DNA from: Holacanthus passer
Lineage: Eukaryota > Chordata > Actinopteri > Pomacanthidae
Assembly: GCA_025331565.1 (NCBI GenBank)
Contig: JAFREQ010000079.1
Span: forward strand, 2,046,001-2,110,000
Direction: 5' to 3'
DNA length: 64,000 nt
Part shown: in pieces, positions 13,053 to 24,800 of the stretch
Position numbering within the stretch: the first letter of the stretch is position 1
Layout of the letters: every line of letters starts with the position of its first letter
Made by a program: the position numbers and the translations under genes
Notes under the pieces: generated by a model
What the model saw: only the letters and a program-made list of their open reading frames with translations
Database searches by the model: none
What the model was told of the DNA's origin: nothing

Positions 13053-13060
13053 TATAAATA
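13053..13060 (+). promoter_or_regulatory. Isolated TATA-like box in a GC-rich island
   Basis: TATAAATA followed by GGCC lies within a GC-richer 350-base island far from any gene I can define. The same bases are one mismatch from a MEF2 consensus. It could be the promoter of an unannotated transcript, part of an enhancer, or chance. No open frame downstream has a recognisable product. Confidence 0.25.
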
Positions 13061-13675
13061 GGCCCTCTGGCGTTGTAATTGCTAATAAAGGATCCGTGTG
13101 TGTGTGCAGAAAAGACGAGCTGCTGCCATAAGCATTTGTGCGGCGGCCAGCTCCCCCCTGAATGCACACAGAGAGGGGATTCATCAGCGACTCTGAGCCC
13201 AGGAGGAAGCCTCTGCGCCGGGGTAGATAATGAGGCGGCCAGGCCTCCGAGCTGGATCTACGAAAAACATTGTGGTGCATCAGTCATGTTTTTCCCCCTT
13301 CTGTTTAAGCCAAAGGGCAAGAGTCTGGCAAATGCTCATCTCCTCCCATTAGACTTCCAGCAGCTTCAATAACAAGAGTCTCCCTATTAGTGTGCAATTA
13401 AACCTTGGACACCAACATTAGTTCAGGCTGTTGTGAACACTTTACACCCTCCTCTGCCTCTGTCTGCAAGAAACATGCAATTACACCATTTGTGAGTTGG
13501 AACCAGCGCTGAGATGATTGGTTTATCAGCAGGGATCAAACAGACAGCAATTTCATATTTTTATATATTTCATGTTTTTATAGCAAATTATGTACAAATG
13601 AAATTCTAATGAAAATAGCGCGTCTTGAAAAAGAACTACAGGCACGCAGCTCTGAGCCGCACGCAAACATCAGCG

Positions 13676-14056
13676 TGTTAAGATGCTCACATGCTGATGC
13701 TGAACACGTTTAACCATATTCACCTTAGATCCTGGTAGTGTGCCAATATTTGCCAATAAGCACAAAGTAGAGCTGAGGCCGATGGAAACGTCCTTAGTTT
13801 TGCAACTTGGTAATAAAACACAGTATTTGCCAAATTTTGACCTGATGACGAAGCTACGTGAAAAGTTAAAAAGGTTGAAATTCATTCTGAGAGTTGAATT
13901 GCGTTGAATTTCATTTCAATAAAAAACACAAAACCAGAAGATCATTGGTCAAACTTTGACCTGATGAAAGTTATTAGAGTTCCTCCTGTGGGGAACATGA
14001 ATGTGTGAATCAAATTTCATTGTAATCCATATAATATTTCTTGAGTTATGCTGCTC
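13676..14056. repeat. Degenerate teleost interspersed repeat (family C)
   Basis: The segments 'atgctcacatgctgatg', 'aaattttgacctgatga', 'gtggggaacatgaatgtgtg' and 'caaatttcattgtaatccat' recur widely in fish genomes as one old dispersed element. The TTTGACCTGATGA segment occurs twice here, at about 13836 and 13955, so an internal repeat is visible. There is no open frame of note. I do not assign the class. Confidence 0.6.
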
Positions 14057-15972
14057 TTCTCTGTTTCATAGCATTTTAAATTGAATATGTTTTTGTGTTT
14101 TTGACTGTTAAGACGTCAACTTCAGGTCTGGTAACATCCATCATGGGTATTGTTCACTACTGTTGTTGTTCACTATCTGGCTTTGAATAGACTAAACTCC
14201 TATAGAGGTTGAACATAATGACGGAAGTGATGAGTGTCTTCCATGTGTAAAAACCCCCACATTCATTTCCTCTAACTCCTCCACACACTCCTGTTCTCAC
14301 ACACAGGGAAAGCACCTGGCCACGTTCGCAGGGTTTTCTCTGAGCCTCGAGGGATCTGGAGACAGTTTGATTGTACAAAGGCCTGAGATAAATAACCTCT
14401 CTGTGCCCATGTGATGGATGCTCTGCAATACCAGTCCAAATATAAGTTATCAGTAAGTTGGAGGAATTTCTCAGAAGTGGGGTTTTTAAATGCAAAAGAC
14501 GAGAGCGATTTTTCAAACTCAAGCGACACTGAGAGATGGATGCGAAGGAGCTTTCGTGCAGTTTTGGTGATTCAGTGTTTCCCATTGAAATCTTCCAAGA
14601 CCTCCCTCTGATCTCTAATCTCCTCCAGCTGTAAGATAGTCAGATAAAGTTGTGTTGTTGCACTCAGGATTCCTCTCCTCCCTTCCTCGACTCCCATCCC
14701 TCCCATTTGTCTTCCTCCTCCTCCCACCTCCTCCTCCTCCTCCCACGGTTTGGCGCAGGCAGAAAGAGTACGCGAGGACACACTGAGCCGCATGCTGTTC
14801 TTGTTTGCCTTCCTCAGATTGCCCTGCTGCTCGCCCTGGTGCTGGTGGGAGTTGGCAGTTCGTCTCATCATTTTATCTCCACTGTCGGATCCTGCAGTCA
14901 TCTCTTAACCATCCTACGTGCTCACAGTCATATACACTCAGACATGGCGGTTTATTTTACATCTCCTATACTGCTGTTTTTTTTTTGTGCATGAAGGAGG
15001 TAAAAACACAGCGGGGGGGAACAAAGTATGGTGAAATCCAAATTAAAAGAAGCTGAATAATGTTGCAGTAAGAATGCAGAACTTGCAAAGGTGCACGAGG
15101 CAACTTTGCATGTTGGAAGCTTCTGTTGCATTTATCTCCCTTTCTGTAGTCAGGAAAGTTTGCATTTTGCAAATAAGAATATTGTTTCAACATTTACAAA
15201 ACCTCAACGTTATGTTCAGTGCAATGACGCATTAACTAAAATTTGCTTTGATGTGATGGTGAATTATTAATTTGAGCAACAGAATTTTGATAAACATTTA
15301 CTAGGCGCTTTTCTCTCTTGAAGCTAAGATGTGATAGGTGCATTTTAAGTTCAAATCTTGCCTGGACTGATTTGCATGAGGCCACAGGAGCACATCATGG
15401 CTGCAACAAAGACATAAGAAGTAAGAAAATTTGCAGGCTGGCCAACACAGGTACAGTAGTGGACATGTTGATTGGTTTGTGTTATAAAGAAAATGAGATG
15501 TAATGTAAAAACCTAATCAGTACATGTGTGAATCAAAGTGCTGAAGATGTACGGAACTATAACTGTGACACAAAATTAGCCTTGTGCATTGATCAGTGAT
15601 TATAAACCCCTTGTGATTTTGTTCGTATGAATAAATTTAACTCTCCACCTTTAATCCATCAAAGCACCAAATGAGAACCAGAAGGAGTTGGAGCCTCCAC
15701 CTAACAAACACAATATGAATATGATGCTGTCATTGACATCAGACACTTGATGCAAACCAGCACAGCTCTGCTCTCAGCTGGTGCTACAACGACGCCCCCC
15801 TCTGGTTCCTGTAGGTACTCGGGGGCATGAACTGCTCTGACAATGCTGCCCCCTTGTGCAGCTTCTTCTCTGCAATGGTACCAGCATCACTTTGTAAAGA
15901 GCTTGGTTGTGCGGTAGATAATGGAGAGGAATAAAAACCTCACACTCAAAAGCTTCATGAATATTTTAAAAC

Positions 15973-15978
15973 TTTAAT
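15973..15978 (-). terminator. mideas: Candidate polyadenylation signal of mideas
   Basis: An ATTAAA hexamer on the minus strand lies 2.9 kb after the mideas stop codon, and another lies at 16779-16784. A 3'UTR of about 2-3 kb would fit this gene, whose mammalian 3'UTR is also long. I cannot tell which signal is used. Confidence 0.3.
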
Positions 15979-15979
15979 A

Positions 15980-18644
15980 TACAGTGCTTCGTAAATCATT
16001 ACTAAAAACACAGGTGGTAAAAATCAAATTGAAACAAATAAGTTACACTGTAGTAAAAAGCACTTGAGATTCCTTTCTGTTTTCATCATTAGTGTGAACC
16101 CCATATGAAAATAGCATAGAAAGTATGCAAACATAGAATTTCATTCATATATATTTTCTAATCTTTAGCTAAATAAACCTTTTTGTCCCCTTTAAAATTT
16201 CCCTTAACCAACTGGATGAAATGAGGAAAGTTTACAGCTGTGTTTGTGTGTCGTGGCCTCGATTTCATCTCAAATTCTTCTTTTTAAAAACATCTTGAAA
16301 ACCTTTTTTTCGTGGACAACTTCCCTCCGTGAGAAACTCAAGACAAGCCCAAATAAAAATGAAATATAAATTAACATACCAAACATGAGAACAGTCTGCA
16401 AAAACTTTTTTTTTCTCCATTGACTGGCGTACAGTTTAACATTTGACCTCAAAGCACTCACACACACTCTTAACAGTATGTCCACTCACTCACACACACA
16501 CACACACACAAACAGTCTGTGCATAGACCCAGGTTTAACTCGTGGAGTAACTGGTAATTGGAGCTGTTTCTCCCCGCTCCCCCAACTCCCCACTGTGGTT
16601 TGTCCTTTACAGGAAAATAACCCTCCAGCTGAAGGGCTTAACATAGAGATATGTAGAGATAGACAGATCAAAACATGCTGTTTCCAGAGTCCAAATCAGT
16701 GCCTGCTATAACAAGGTAAACAGAAAGTCCACCATAGATACTCGTGCCAGAGTAATACAAAAGAAAATATATCAATCCTTTAATAACAGTCAGGCAGTTT
16801 GTCGACCACTAATCCTTTCTTAACCATCATTATATTTTGGCAAACGCTCAAATCCGCATTTAAAATTTAACCTATTTGCACATTTTTTCATTGCATTATT
16901 CAACAGTTTCCCCTGTGCATGTGTGAGCTGTGTCACACTGCCCTTCATTAACGGCTGACCCACATAGACAAGGTATTAACGGAGCGTGTTAGTGTCACAA
17001 TGATCTAAGTTTGAGACACTTTTCCAAGCTGGAAAAAAAAGAGAATTTGTTCTGCAAAATTTTGTGACATAACAGGTTTCAATTTAGAGTCACCAAATAT
17101 CAGCAAACAGGAACTTTAGTGTGAAAATATAAACCTAATAACAGCACAGAATGCCCTGTAAAAACTTGCAAATTTTGAGTTAAGTATGGTTTGCAGAAAA
17201 GAATGTGATTCTCTTAAGTGTAAAAAAAAAAAGTAAACTCTGGCTGAAATGTGAAAGTTTGAAATGATAAACCATAGATGAGAATCTATGTCTCATGTCG
17301 GCATTCTGAAATGTTTACACCTGCAAAATCTGGGTTGAGTTTGGATTGCAGTAAAGAAGACGTCTGTTTCTCTTAACACCTGTTTTATCAGCAAATTATT
17401 CACCGTTATCAAGAGAACGTGACCTCTGGCTAAAATTTCCGGGTAGTGAGTGTGTCTTAAATCTGTTTCCAGAACTCGTTTGTGCTGTTTGTTGTCTTTC
17501 CCATTTTGTTGTGTGTATCTGCAGAGACCTGCGGTTTCAACAGTCGGAGTCAGTGCCTCCTATCAGTTACAGGATTGACAGAGAGGCATCCAGAGCAGTC
17601 AGTCAGAAGCACAGGGAGGGAGGGAGGGAGGGCCTGGACGCTCTGGTAACAGGGGGTCAACTTGTTCTATTGCACATACGTTTCTGCCTTTTCTTCATTT
17701 CTGGCTTCCAAAAAAAATCTCACAGTTAAAACAGGCAGCAAGTAGCATTATTTCTGTTTTTTTGTTTAAATAATAATAATAAAAAAAGAAGCTATGGACA
17801 CGTACAGAAAAGCTCTCAATTAAATTGAAACCAAAACCAGGATATAATAATAATAATAATAATATTAATAATCATCAACAAGAATATTCACAAAAACAAC
17901 AACAATAACCATATATAGCTACACAGGCAGAAAAAGTAACGTTTACCTGTATATATATATTTATAGATATAAAAAAAAACAACAACAACAGTGTAAAATT
18001 GATTGTCATTTCAAGATAAAAAGCATCAAAACATCCAAGGCATCAACAGTGAGGAACAAACTGGGAACTATAAAAAGTGACGAGGGCTGAAGAGGGAATT
18101 CACAGAACTAAAGCCCAAATGAACAAGAGGGAACCCATTTGGTGCACAACATGCATCTGAGAAAGCTTTTGGCAGCCTTGAGTGCAGAAGAGCGGCGAAA
18201 CAAAGGCAACAGTTTGCACATGCCAGCCAGCCATCCATCCAATCATCCATCCATCCATCCATCTGTTCGTCTGAGAGCAGAGAAACTAACAGCACGTCCC
18301 TCCGTTCGTTTGCCTCGCCGCGCTCCCCCAGCTGTCAGATTTCAGTCTTCATATCGCCAAAACTTCAGCCAGTCGGGAACGCAGCTTAAGCAAGAGCGAG
18401 CTGTGGCTCGTTGACTGAGAACAAAGGGGGTCTGACAAGTTCCACGTCTGTCAGAGGACGCGGGGAGAGACTCGAAGTGCTGAGGAAGGCCGCGGCCTGG
18501 CGTGGACTGCAGGACAGGGCCGAGAGAGGCGGCATGGCTTTGATTTGACCGAGCCCTGTGACCAAGAGAGGTAACTCTTGAAAAGCTTTTCAAGCAGAGT
18601 AAAGGGGCGTTGGTGAGTTTTGGAAAGCACATACACACCCATTG

Positions 18645-18706
<62 letters not shown>

Positions 18707-18895
18707 AGTCCACGCATTCACAAACACAAACACGGGAGTAAATCTGTCCCTGAATGTGCCAAGCAACGGAAGTCTTCTTGTTCCACAAAATATACAAAGT
18801 TCACAGGAAGGATTCTTCTTTTTTGAAACTTTCCTCCTCCCATCCCAGAGGGTGAGCCTCGCTGCCTGGTGCAGTCAATGTGCGCGGCCTCTCCC
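15980..18895 (-). other. mideas: Probable 3'UTR of mideas
   Basis: No other gene can be read between the mideas stop codon and the candidate polyadenylation signals. The region holds a 29-unit CA tract (CA on the plus strand, GT in the transcript), an ATCC repeat, ATA repeats around 17.84 kb, a run of five GGG blocks at 17614-17632 on the plus strand, and an imperfect tandem duplication at 17.16-17.45 kb. The limits are inferred, not observed. Confidence 0.45.
18647..18704. repeat. (CA)29 microsatellite in the probable mideas 3'UTR
   Basis: An uninterrupted dinucleotide tract of about 58 bases is the longest in the window. In the mideas transcript it would read as GU repeats, a type of tract bound by CELF and TDP-43-like RNA-binding proteins in general. 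Any function here is not shown. Confidence 0.95.
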
Positions 18896-21800
18896 TCACT
18901 GCCAGTCCTCATCGTCCTCGTCCTCCCCGTCCGACGAGTCGTCGTTGGTGCTGTCCCCGCCCATCTGCCGTGTCCCGTTATGCTGCCGCGCAGCGAGGAG
19001 GGCGGCCTCCGCGGCTGCTTTCGCCGCCGCTCGTTCGTCGGCCTCCTTCTGGCGCAGCGCTGCAGCTTTCTTCTCCTGCTCGGCGTGACTCTTCATGTGG
19101 GCGCTGCGGCTCTTCACCTTGTAGAAAATCCTGCAGGAAAGAGAAAAGAGCATAGAGCTTTTCAGACACAGATCATATCACACCGCTTCATGGAGCTGGT
19201 GAAGTCATGGCTTTCTGTCATTCAGACATGCCATATGTGTCTGCTACATTAATGCTCCTTATGGTCTTTGCAGTAGAGCCACTGCTGAGCTGAAAAGTAA
19301 CATCAAGGAGGAAAAGTGTTGTTCTGTTCTCTCACAGGCTGCATCAATGATGGATTAAAAACTTATCTTAAAGCTGTTGGAAATTAATAATTCATTAATG
19401 ACCACTGGGAAGCTTGCCACATTTCTCACTGGTGAATCCCCTCATAATCTCTCATCAACTTAATAATTGGTTAGATGCAGCATTCTGCAGCCAACAATTC
19501 ACAAGCATAAGATGAAAAGGTGTTAAGTTGTGACCCACATCATTATATGGTCTTATCTAAAGCATTTTATTGGATATTAATGCATTCCCTGCAGTTAGCA
19601 TTGATGAAAATTAAATTTAAAAAACATGGAGGGAGACAGCTCATCTGATTACTGTTTTTTTTTTTTTTTTGCCTTGTGTCTTTTTTCCTGCAGCACAACA
19701 AAAAAGTCATTAGTATGTTACTTGGTCGCTTAATGAGACTCGAGACGGACATGTAAAACATTTATGTGAAGGGAAAAGAGCAGTGAAAAAGGAAAGAAAG
19801 CAAAGGCACTTCAAGAGCAAAGTCTTAAACGGTCTTGTTAGTCCACGGAGTTCGGTGACCTTCTGTAAATTCCCAGCATACCAACGCACAACAGCCAGAC
19901 TGTGACATGGACAGTGGATTCAGTGAAGAGTGGAAAAGGCTTGACTCGTTAGTTTAGTTTTCCAAAAGATGGATAGAAAGCACAAAAATGACCAAAAGAC
20001 ACTAACTCATCAGGTTTAATTATGATATATTGCAATAATACTCGACGCTGCATGTGCAGGATGCTTCCACAGTTTCTAAAGTCAGTACTTTTACAACAGC
20101 TATTGTTCTTTGTCTCTCCTCATAAAGACCTTGGTCAGAGTTCAGTGTGACACATGGAAATAAGGGCTGGGGGTAATGACAGGTCATACTAGAACAATGA
20201 ATATCGCAGCGTGTGTCACAGCTGTGGGTCTGAAGCTGCATGAAATGTGCAACCTTTCCCAAATAATGCAATTTTCAAAATCTTTTCAATGGCCGTAAAA
20301 GGCTGATAAACGTTGCTGTAGCATCATTTATCAGCCTCTGTCACGGAGGCTAATCTATAACGAGCACACTTTGAGCCGGGTAAGTATTTGAAATGGTGAG
20401 TGAAGCTCTTGTCAAGTCGCTGGGTAGAGTTGCATTGACGAGGGGCTGGATGTGCCATATCTACTGTGTTTCAGTTGCTAGGACACAGTTGGCAATAACA
20501 GGCCCGGTGTTGCCAGAGGACAGGCTGTTATTTAACCAAAGCATGACAGGATGGTTTGGTTCTGTCAAACACCGTGAGACACTTGCTTCTATTTACCAAT
20601 ACAGATTCCAAATGGGCAACAGCAGTAGCAACATTTCCTGCACAAATTCAGAATTTTCTATGTAGCTAGTTCAGTGTAAGGTCACTTATGTAACTGAAGT
20701 GGCTGCTGCTGTGGCCGCTGTCAGCTTTGCATAAGTAAACAGAGGCATGCCAACGTCTCCAGCACAACAGCAGAGACTGATGTGGTATTTCTGATCACTG
20801 ACCTGCCACATTTCTTGCAGGGGAACTCGCCGTCCTGACCAGTACCTTTGTTGCCAGTTGACGGGCTGTTCCTGCGGGCGTTGCCGTCGCTGTAGCACGA
20901 TCTGGAGCTGGGAGGGGGTGGGTGAGGGGGGTGGATGACCCGGGTCAGCGGTTGGTCCCTCCCCACGTCCTCCTGGCCCTTCATGATCAGGACGGTCCCA
21001 GGCTGCACACAGGATAAAAGTGAGAGTTGGGGTGAACATGAAAGCTCTGTAGATGTTTAACACAGTCACTGAGAGCAATTAGGAAAGAAATAAGGAGCTT
21101 GAAGCTACTTTATGAGCACCTTTTATGTAGGATAGTGTTGCAAAGACATCCAAACATGTGCTAATTAACATGTGGACACACAGTTTACGAAAATCTGTAA
21201 AAAAAAGTCAGGCACATAAATGAAAAACCTAGTACGTGTGCTAAATGGTGAAATATGATGCAAATAAGGAAGCTGAAAGTTTCTTGTCGAGTCATTGTTT
21301 GCTGAGACATTATGAGGTTACACAATCCAAAGAGGTGGACATCAGCTAAGTTATCATCCCCAAAATATCCAGCAGGGGGCAGCAAATCCAACATCCAGCC
21401 ACCAGGACAAGTCAGGCAGAGTTCAAAAGGACAAATGTGTCAAGTCTGATGAGGCCAAATGAGGTTTCTAACCAGGAACATATGGAGGCGTGTTGCAAAA
21501 TAACATGCATATATCCTATAACTGTAGTTTTTTATGGGCAAACAAACAAACAAATAATTAAGAAAATGTGAAAAACAACTGATTAGTCCTATATTCAGTA
21601 ATGACCTCCTTCTGTTCCGTTTTCATGAATTTGCACGGTTGTATTTTTTTTAAATCAACAATGCCATAATGATGCACGGACAAGACATTTTTCTGGAAAT
21701 TATATTTGAAAGAGTCGGGGAAGGATGAGACGTCAGATATTCTTCTCTGCACGTACTGCTCCGACAGAGACTGTTGAATTATGGGTTGTTTGCAGCTTAA

Positions 21801-24800
21801 TGGTGCTAAACCAGCAAGTGTCTGGTTTTTTCGTGAGTCAGTTCTAAAAGGAGGCCAGAATTAAAGCTATGGGAGTTTGTGACGGCTTGTGTGACATGTT
21901 TTGCCGCCACAGAGGATTCCTTATGAGGGGAAACTTATCAAAAGCAACTCCCGACACCTTTACAGCAAAAACACACCTGGAAGAAAGCTGAAGAATTTAT
22001 CGCCATCACTGAATGTCACAGTGAGGAGCTCAAAAAGGCAGTTTGAAACTTGTTAACAGCGAGAGAAAATCGCTCTCATCACTTCCCAAAGCCGGACGGG
22101 AGAGTGTGTGAGTGTGTGACTCATGAAGATGAAGAATTAGCTGCACCTGAAAATATACTTGGACAGGCTACACAAACATTTCATGTTTCATTTTTACAAT
22201 GGTGAGAAAAAAGGCTTCAAGGATGAGGACGATCTTATCTTTAAACTATCAGTATTTCGGGGAAACTTTCCCAACAGAACGAGTGTGGGAGTGTTTTATT
22301 ATCTCCAAAGGGACTTTTTCCCATCTCATATTTGGGACAATACAGTAACTGAGTAAACATTAAGACACATTCTCTCCATTCACTGCCATATCTATTTATT
22401 GTATTCATTCATTGAGCCATGGGTTCCTTCCCCACGCGGAGCGGATAATCAATTTCACACTCACATTCTCAGCGGACTGTAGCGAGTGTGTCACCCTGGT
22501 GGGGCCGACTTCCTGTTTCCTGTCAGCTGACCCTTCCCACTTCCTGCTGTCCTCCTCCCGCTGTGGCTCCAATCTTTGAGAGCCCTGCTGGGCCGAGGAA
22601 GAAGAGGTTATATTGAAGCTCTGTAGTGGATTGTTACACATGATACCTTTCAAACTGCCTCTCTTGAACATTAGCTTTAAGGTATTTCTGTTATTTAAAC
22701 ACTTGTGGTGAATGAAGATATTCTGATATTGTTTCTGAACTGACACGCTGCAGTTTCACATCTGAATAAAACTGTTTCATGTTTAATCATATCACGCTAC
22801 AGTTAAAGAGTTACGTTCATTCCGTTGATTTTTAACCAGGTTAACTTGAGAGATCAAGTCCATAAGCCTCCGCTGACTTGAGATAACGATAGTGAACCAT
22901 TTTTTACAGAAGTTTGAAATAATTTTCAGTAAAATCAATTTGAATAATTTTTTTGTATCCTCTGCTTATTTGTGGGATACGTTTGTTTGTAACAGGTTTG
23001 TTCTGCTCAATTTCAGGGTATTAATTCTCTAAAATAACCAGCTTTACATCTACATCAGTAACAAAACCACATCTGTGTCCGCAGCACAGACATTAAATGC
23101 GTAACTAACCTTGTGGTCCATCTCCTCCTCCGTCGTCGTTCGGCTCTCGACGGGCTCTGCCTCGCCGTAGGTCAGTGTCCCGTTGCGGCCGATCTTGACG
23201 TGTTTCTTATACGTGTAGTAAAACTCCACACACTGCGCCACTGACTTAGTGATCACCTGTGAACCACACACACACACATTCCCTGTTAATGCAGTTTTAA
23301 TTTGTCTCTCTCTTTTTTTTTTAAATGTCACTGCGTGTTATTCAGCACGTAAGGTCATTTTTCAGGGCATGTTGGAGCTGCTAAGCAGAGACAGCCTCAG
23401 CGCTGTGAAGAGCAAACGTGGAGCGTGTTATTCAGTGTGTTTTATGATTGTTTGCTGTATTTTTGGTAGCGCTGACAAATAAATTTCCTTCTTCTGCTTC
23501 TTTGGGTAATAAAATTAAATTGATTTGTTTTTTTAAGAAGCGTCTTTGTTGCTACTGTGACAGTCTCAACAACAACAAAGGCCTAAAGCACATCATATTT
23601 TAAAATGATTTAATGTGGTGGTTTGGCAAATGAACACTGAAAAATTCTTAAACTGATATAACTTGGCTTCACCCTTGATCACTGAAGTGGTTTAGACAAG
23701 AAAATAGTTTTGCAGTCTTGTGGAAAAGCAATAATTGACTGCGACACTGCAAATAATTAAACAAGAAGGGAAAATTTGGAGGGTTTGTAAACTGTTGGTG
23801 GAGGAAGGCGAATCAGCGCTCCCACAGCTACTATGTGGCCCAGACTAGGATTAAGAGTTTTTCTTCTCCTGTTCTCACGTTTGAAACCACAACATACCTG
23901 TTTCTGCACCATGAAGAAGTCCTTCTTGTATGCAGCGATGCCTTTGTTGAACTGGCGTCTCTCAGCTGCGGTCCAGCTGTCTGATCCTGAGGAGGGGGGA
24001 GGCAGGTAGAAAGAGAAAGAGACAGACATTTAAAAAAGGAGATGCACAAAAACACTCAACGAGTATCTGCGTCTAGACTACATTCTGAATGTGTGGAGGC
24101 CCTGACAAGTTCAATCCCACCCCCCACCCTTAAAAGCACACACACACACACATTCAAGTCAGTCGATAAACAATGGCTCTCCTGTCTTCTGCCTGGGATT
24201 AACCACATGCTGTAAAACCCCTCCCTGCTCCCCTCCTTCCCTCATCGTGTTGACCCTGACAATCCTCCACAGTCACCCGCCCACCCCCCACCACCACAAC
24301 TCCGACACTCTCACTGCTGCAGCTGCCATCACTTCGACTGCCAACTGAGAAGCTGGAGCGGGGGAATGTTTGGTATTTTGTGGTTCAAAAGTGACTGAAA
24401 TAACGGATTATCACAATAGTTGATTTTGTGTCTATCAACTAATCCATATGTTCAGCCCAGTAAATAAATCACTGAAGGTAAAAAAAAAAAAATCAATAAA
24501 AAATTTAAATATTAATAAATGATATTTTTCCTAAGTCTTACCTGAGTAGTGGTAGTTTGCCAGATGATGAGTCTTGGAGAAAATGGGATTCTTCAGCATC
24601 AGGCGGGACAGCGCAGCCTGGAAAACAAACAACGTTGTAACATTGCTTGAAAGTGAGCAAACATGGCACATCAAGTTTCACAGCAGCGATTGTTATGAGC
24701 CTTTATACAACAGGTCACTCCTGCCAAGCAAGCTGACTCTTGCTCTATTAGGCGCTCCGATTGTGCTTTATAAACCCGTAAAAACACACCGAGCCAAACG

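Larger units (their letters stand above)
8850..15950. other. Intergenic region between crip1 and mideas
   Basis: I see no supportable coding gene. The longest open frames overlap on opposite strands in GC-richer patches and lack family resemblance or convincing splice structure. Contents: a GC-rich island at 9240-9560 with a ZNF143-like site, a family A MITE at 10.84-11.15 kb, an AT-rich stretch around 11.40-11.47 kb, a GC-rich island with a TATA-like box at 12.95-13.32 kb, a teleost repeat remnant at 13.68-14.06 kb, and a pyrimidine-rich tract at 14.67-14.75 kb. Confidence 0.6.

Noticed and set aside
14157..14585. 142-residue minus-strand frame
   Set aside because: It shows no domain, repeated motif or conserved-looking composition, and no exon neighbours with compatible phase.
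18642..19088. 148-residue plus-strand frame beginning with Thr-His repeats
   Set aside because: It is created by the CA microsatellite and the antisense of the last mideas exon.
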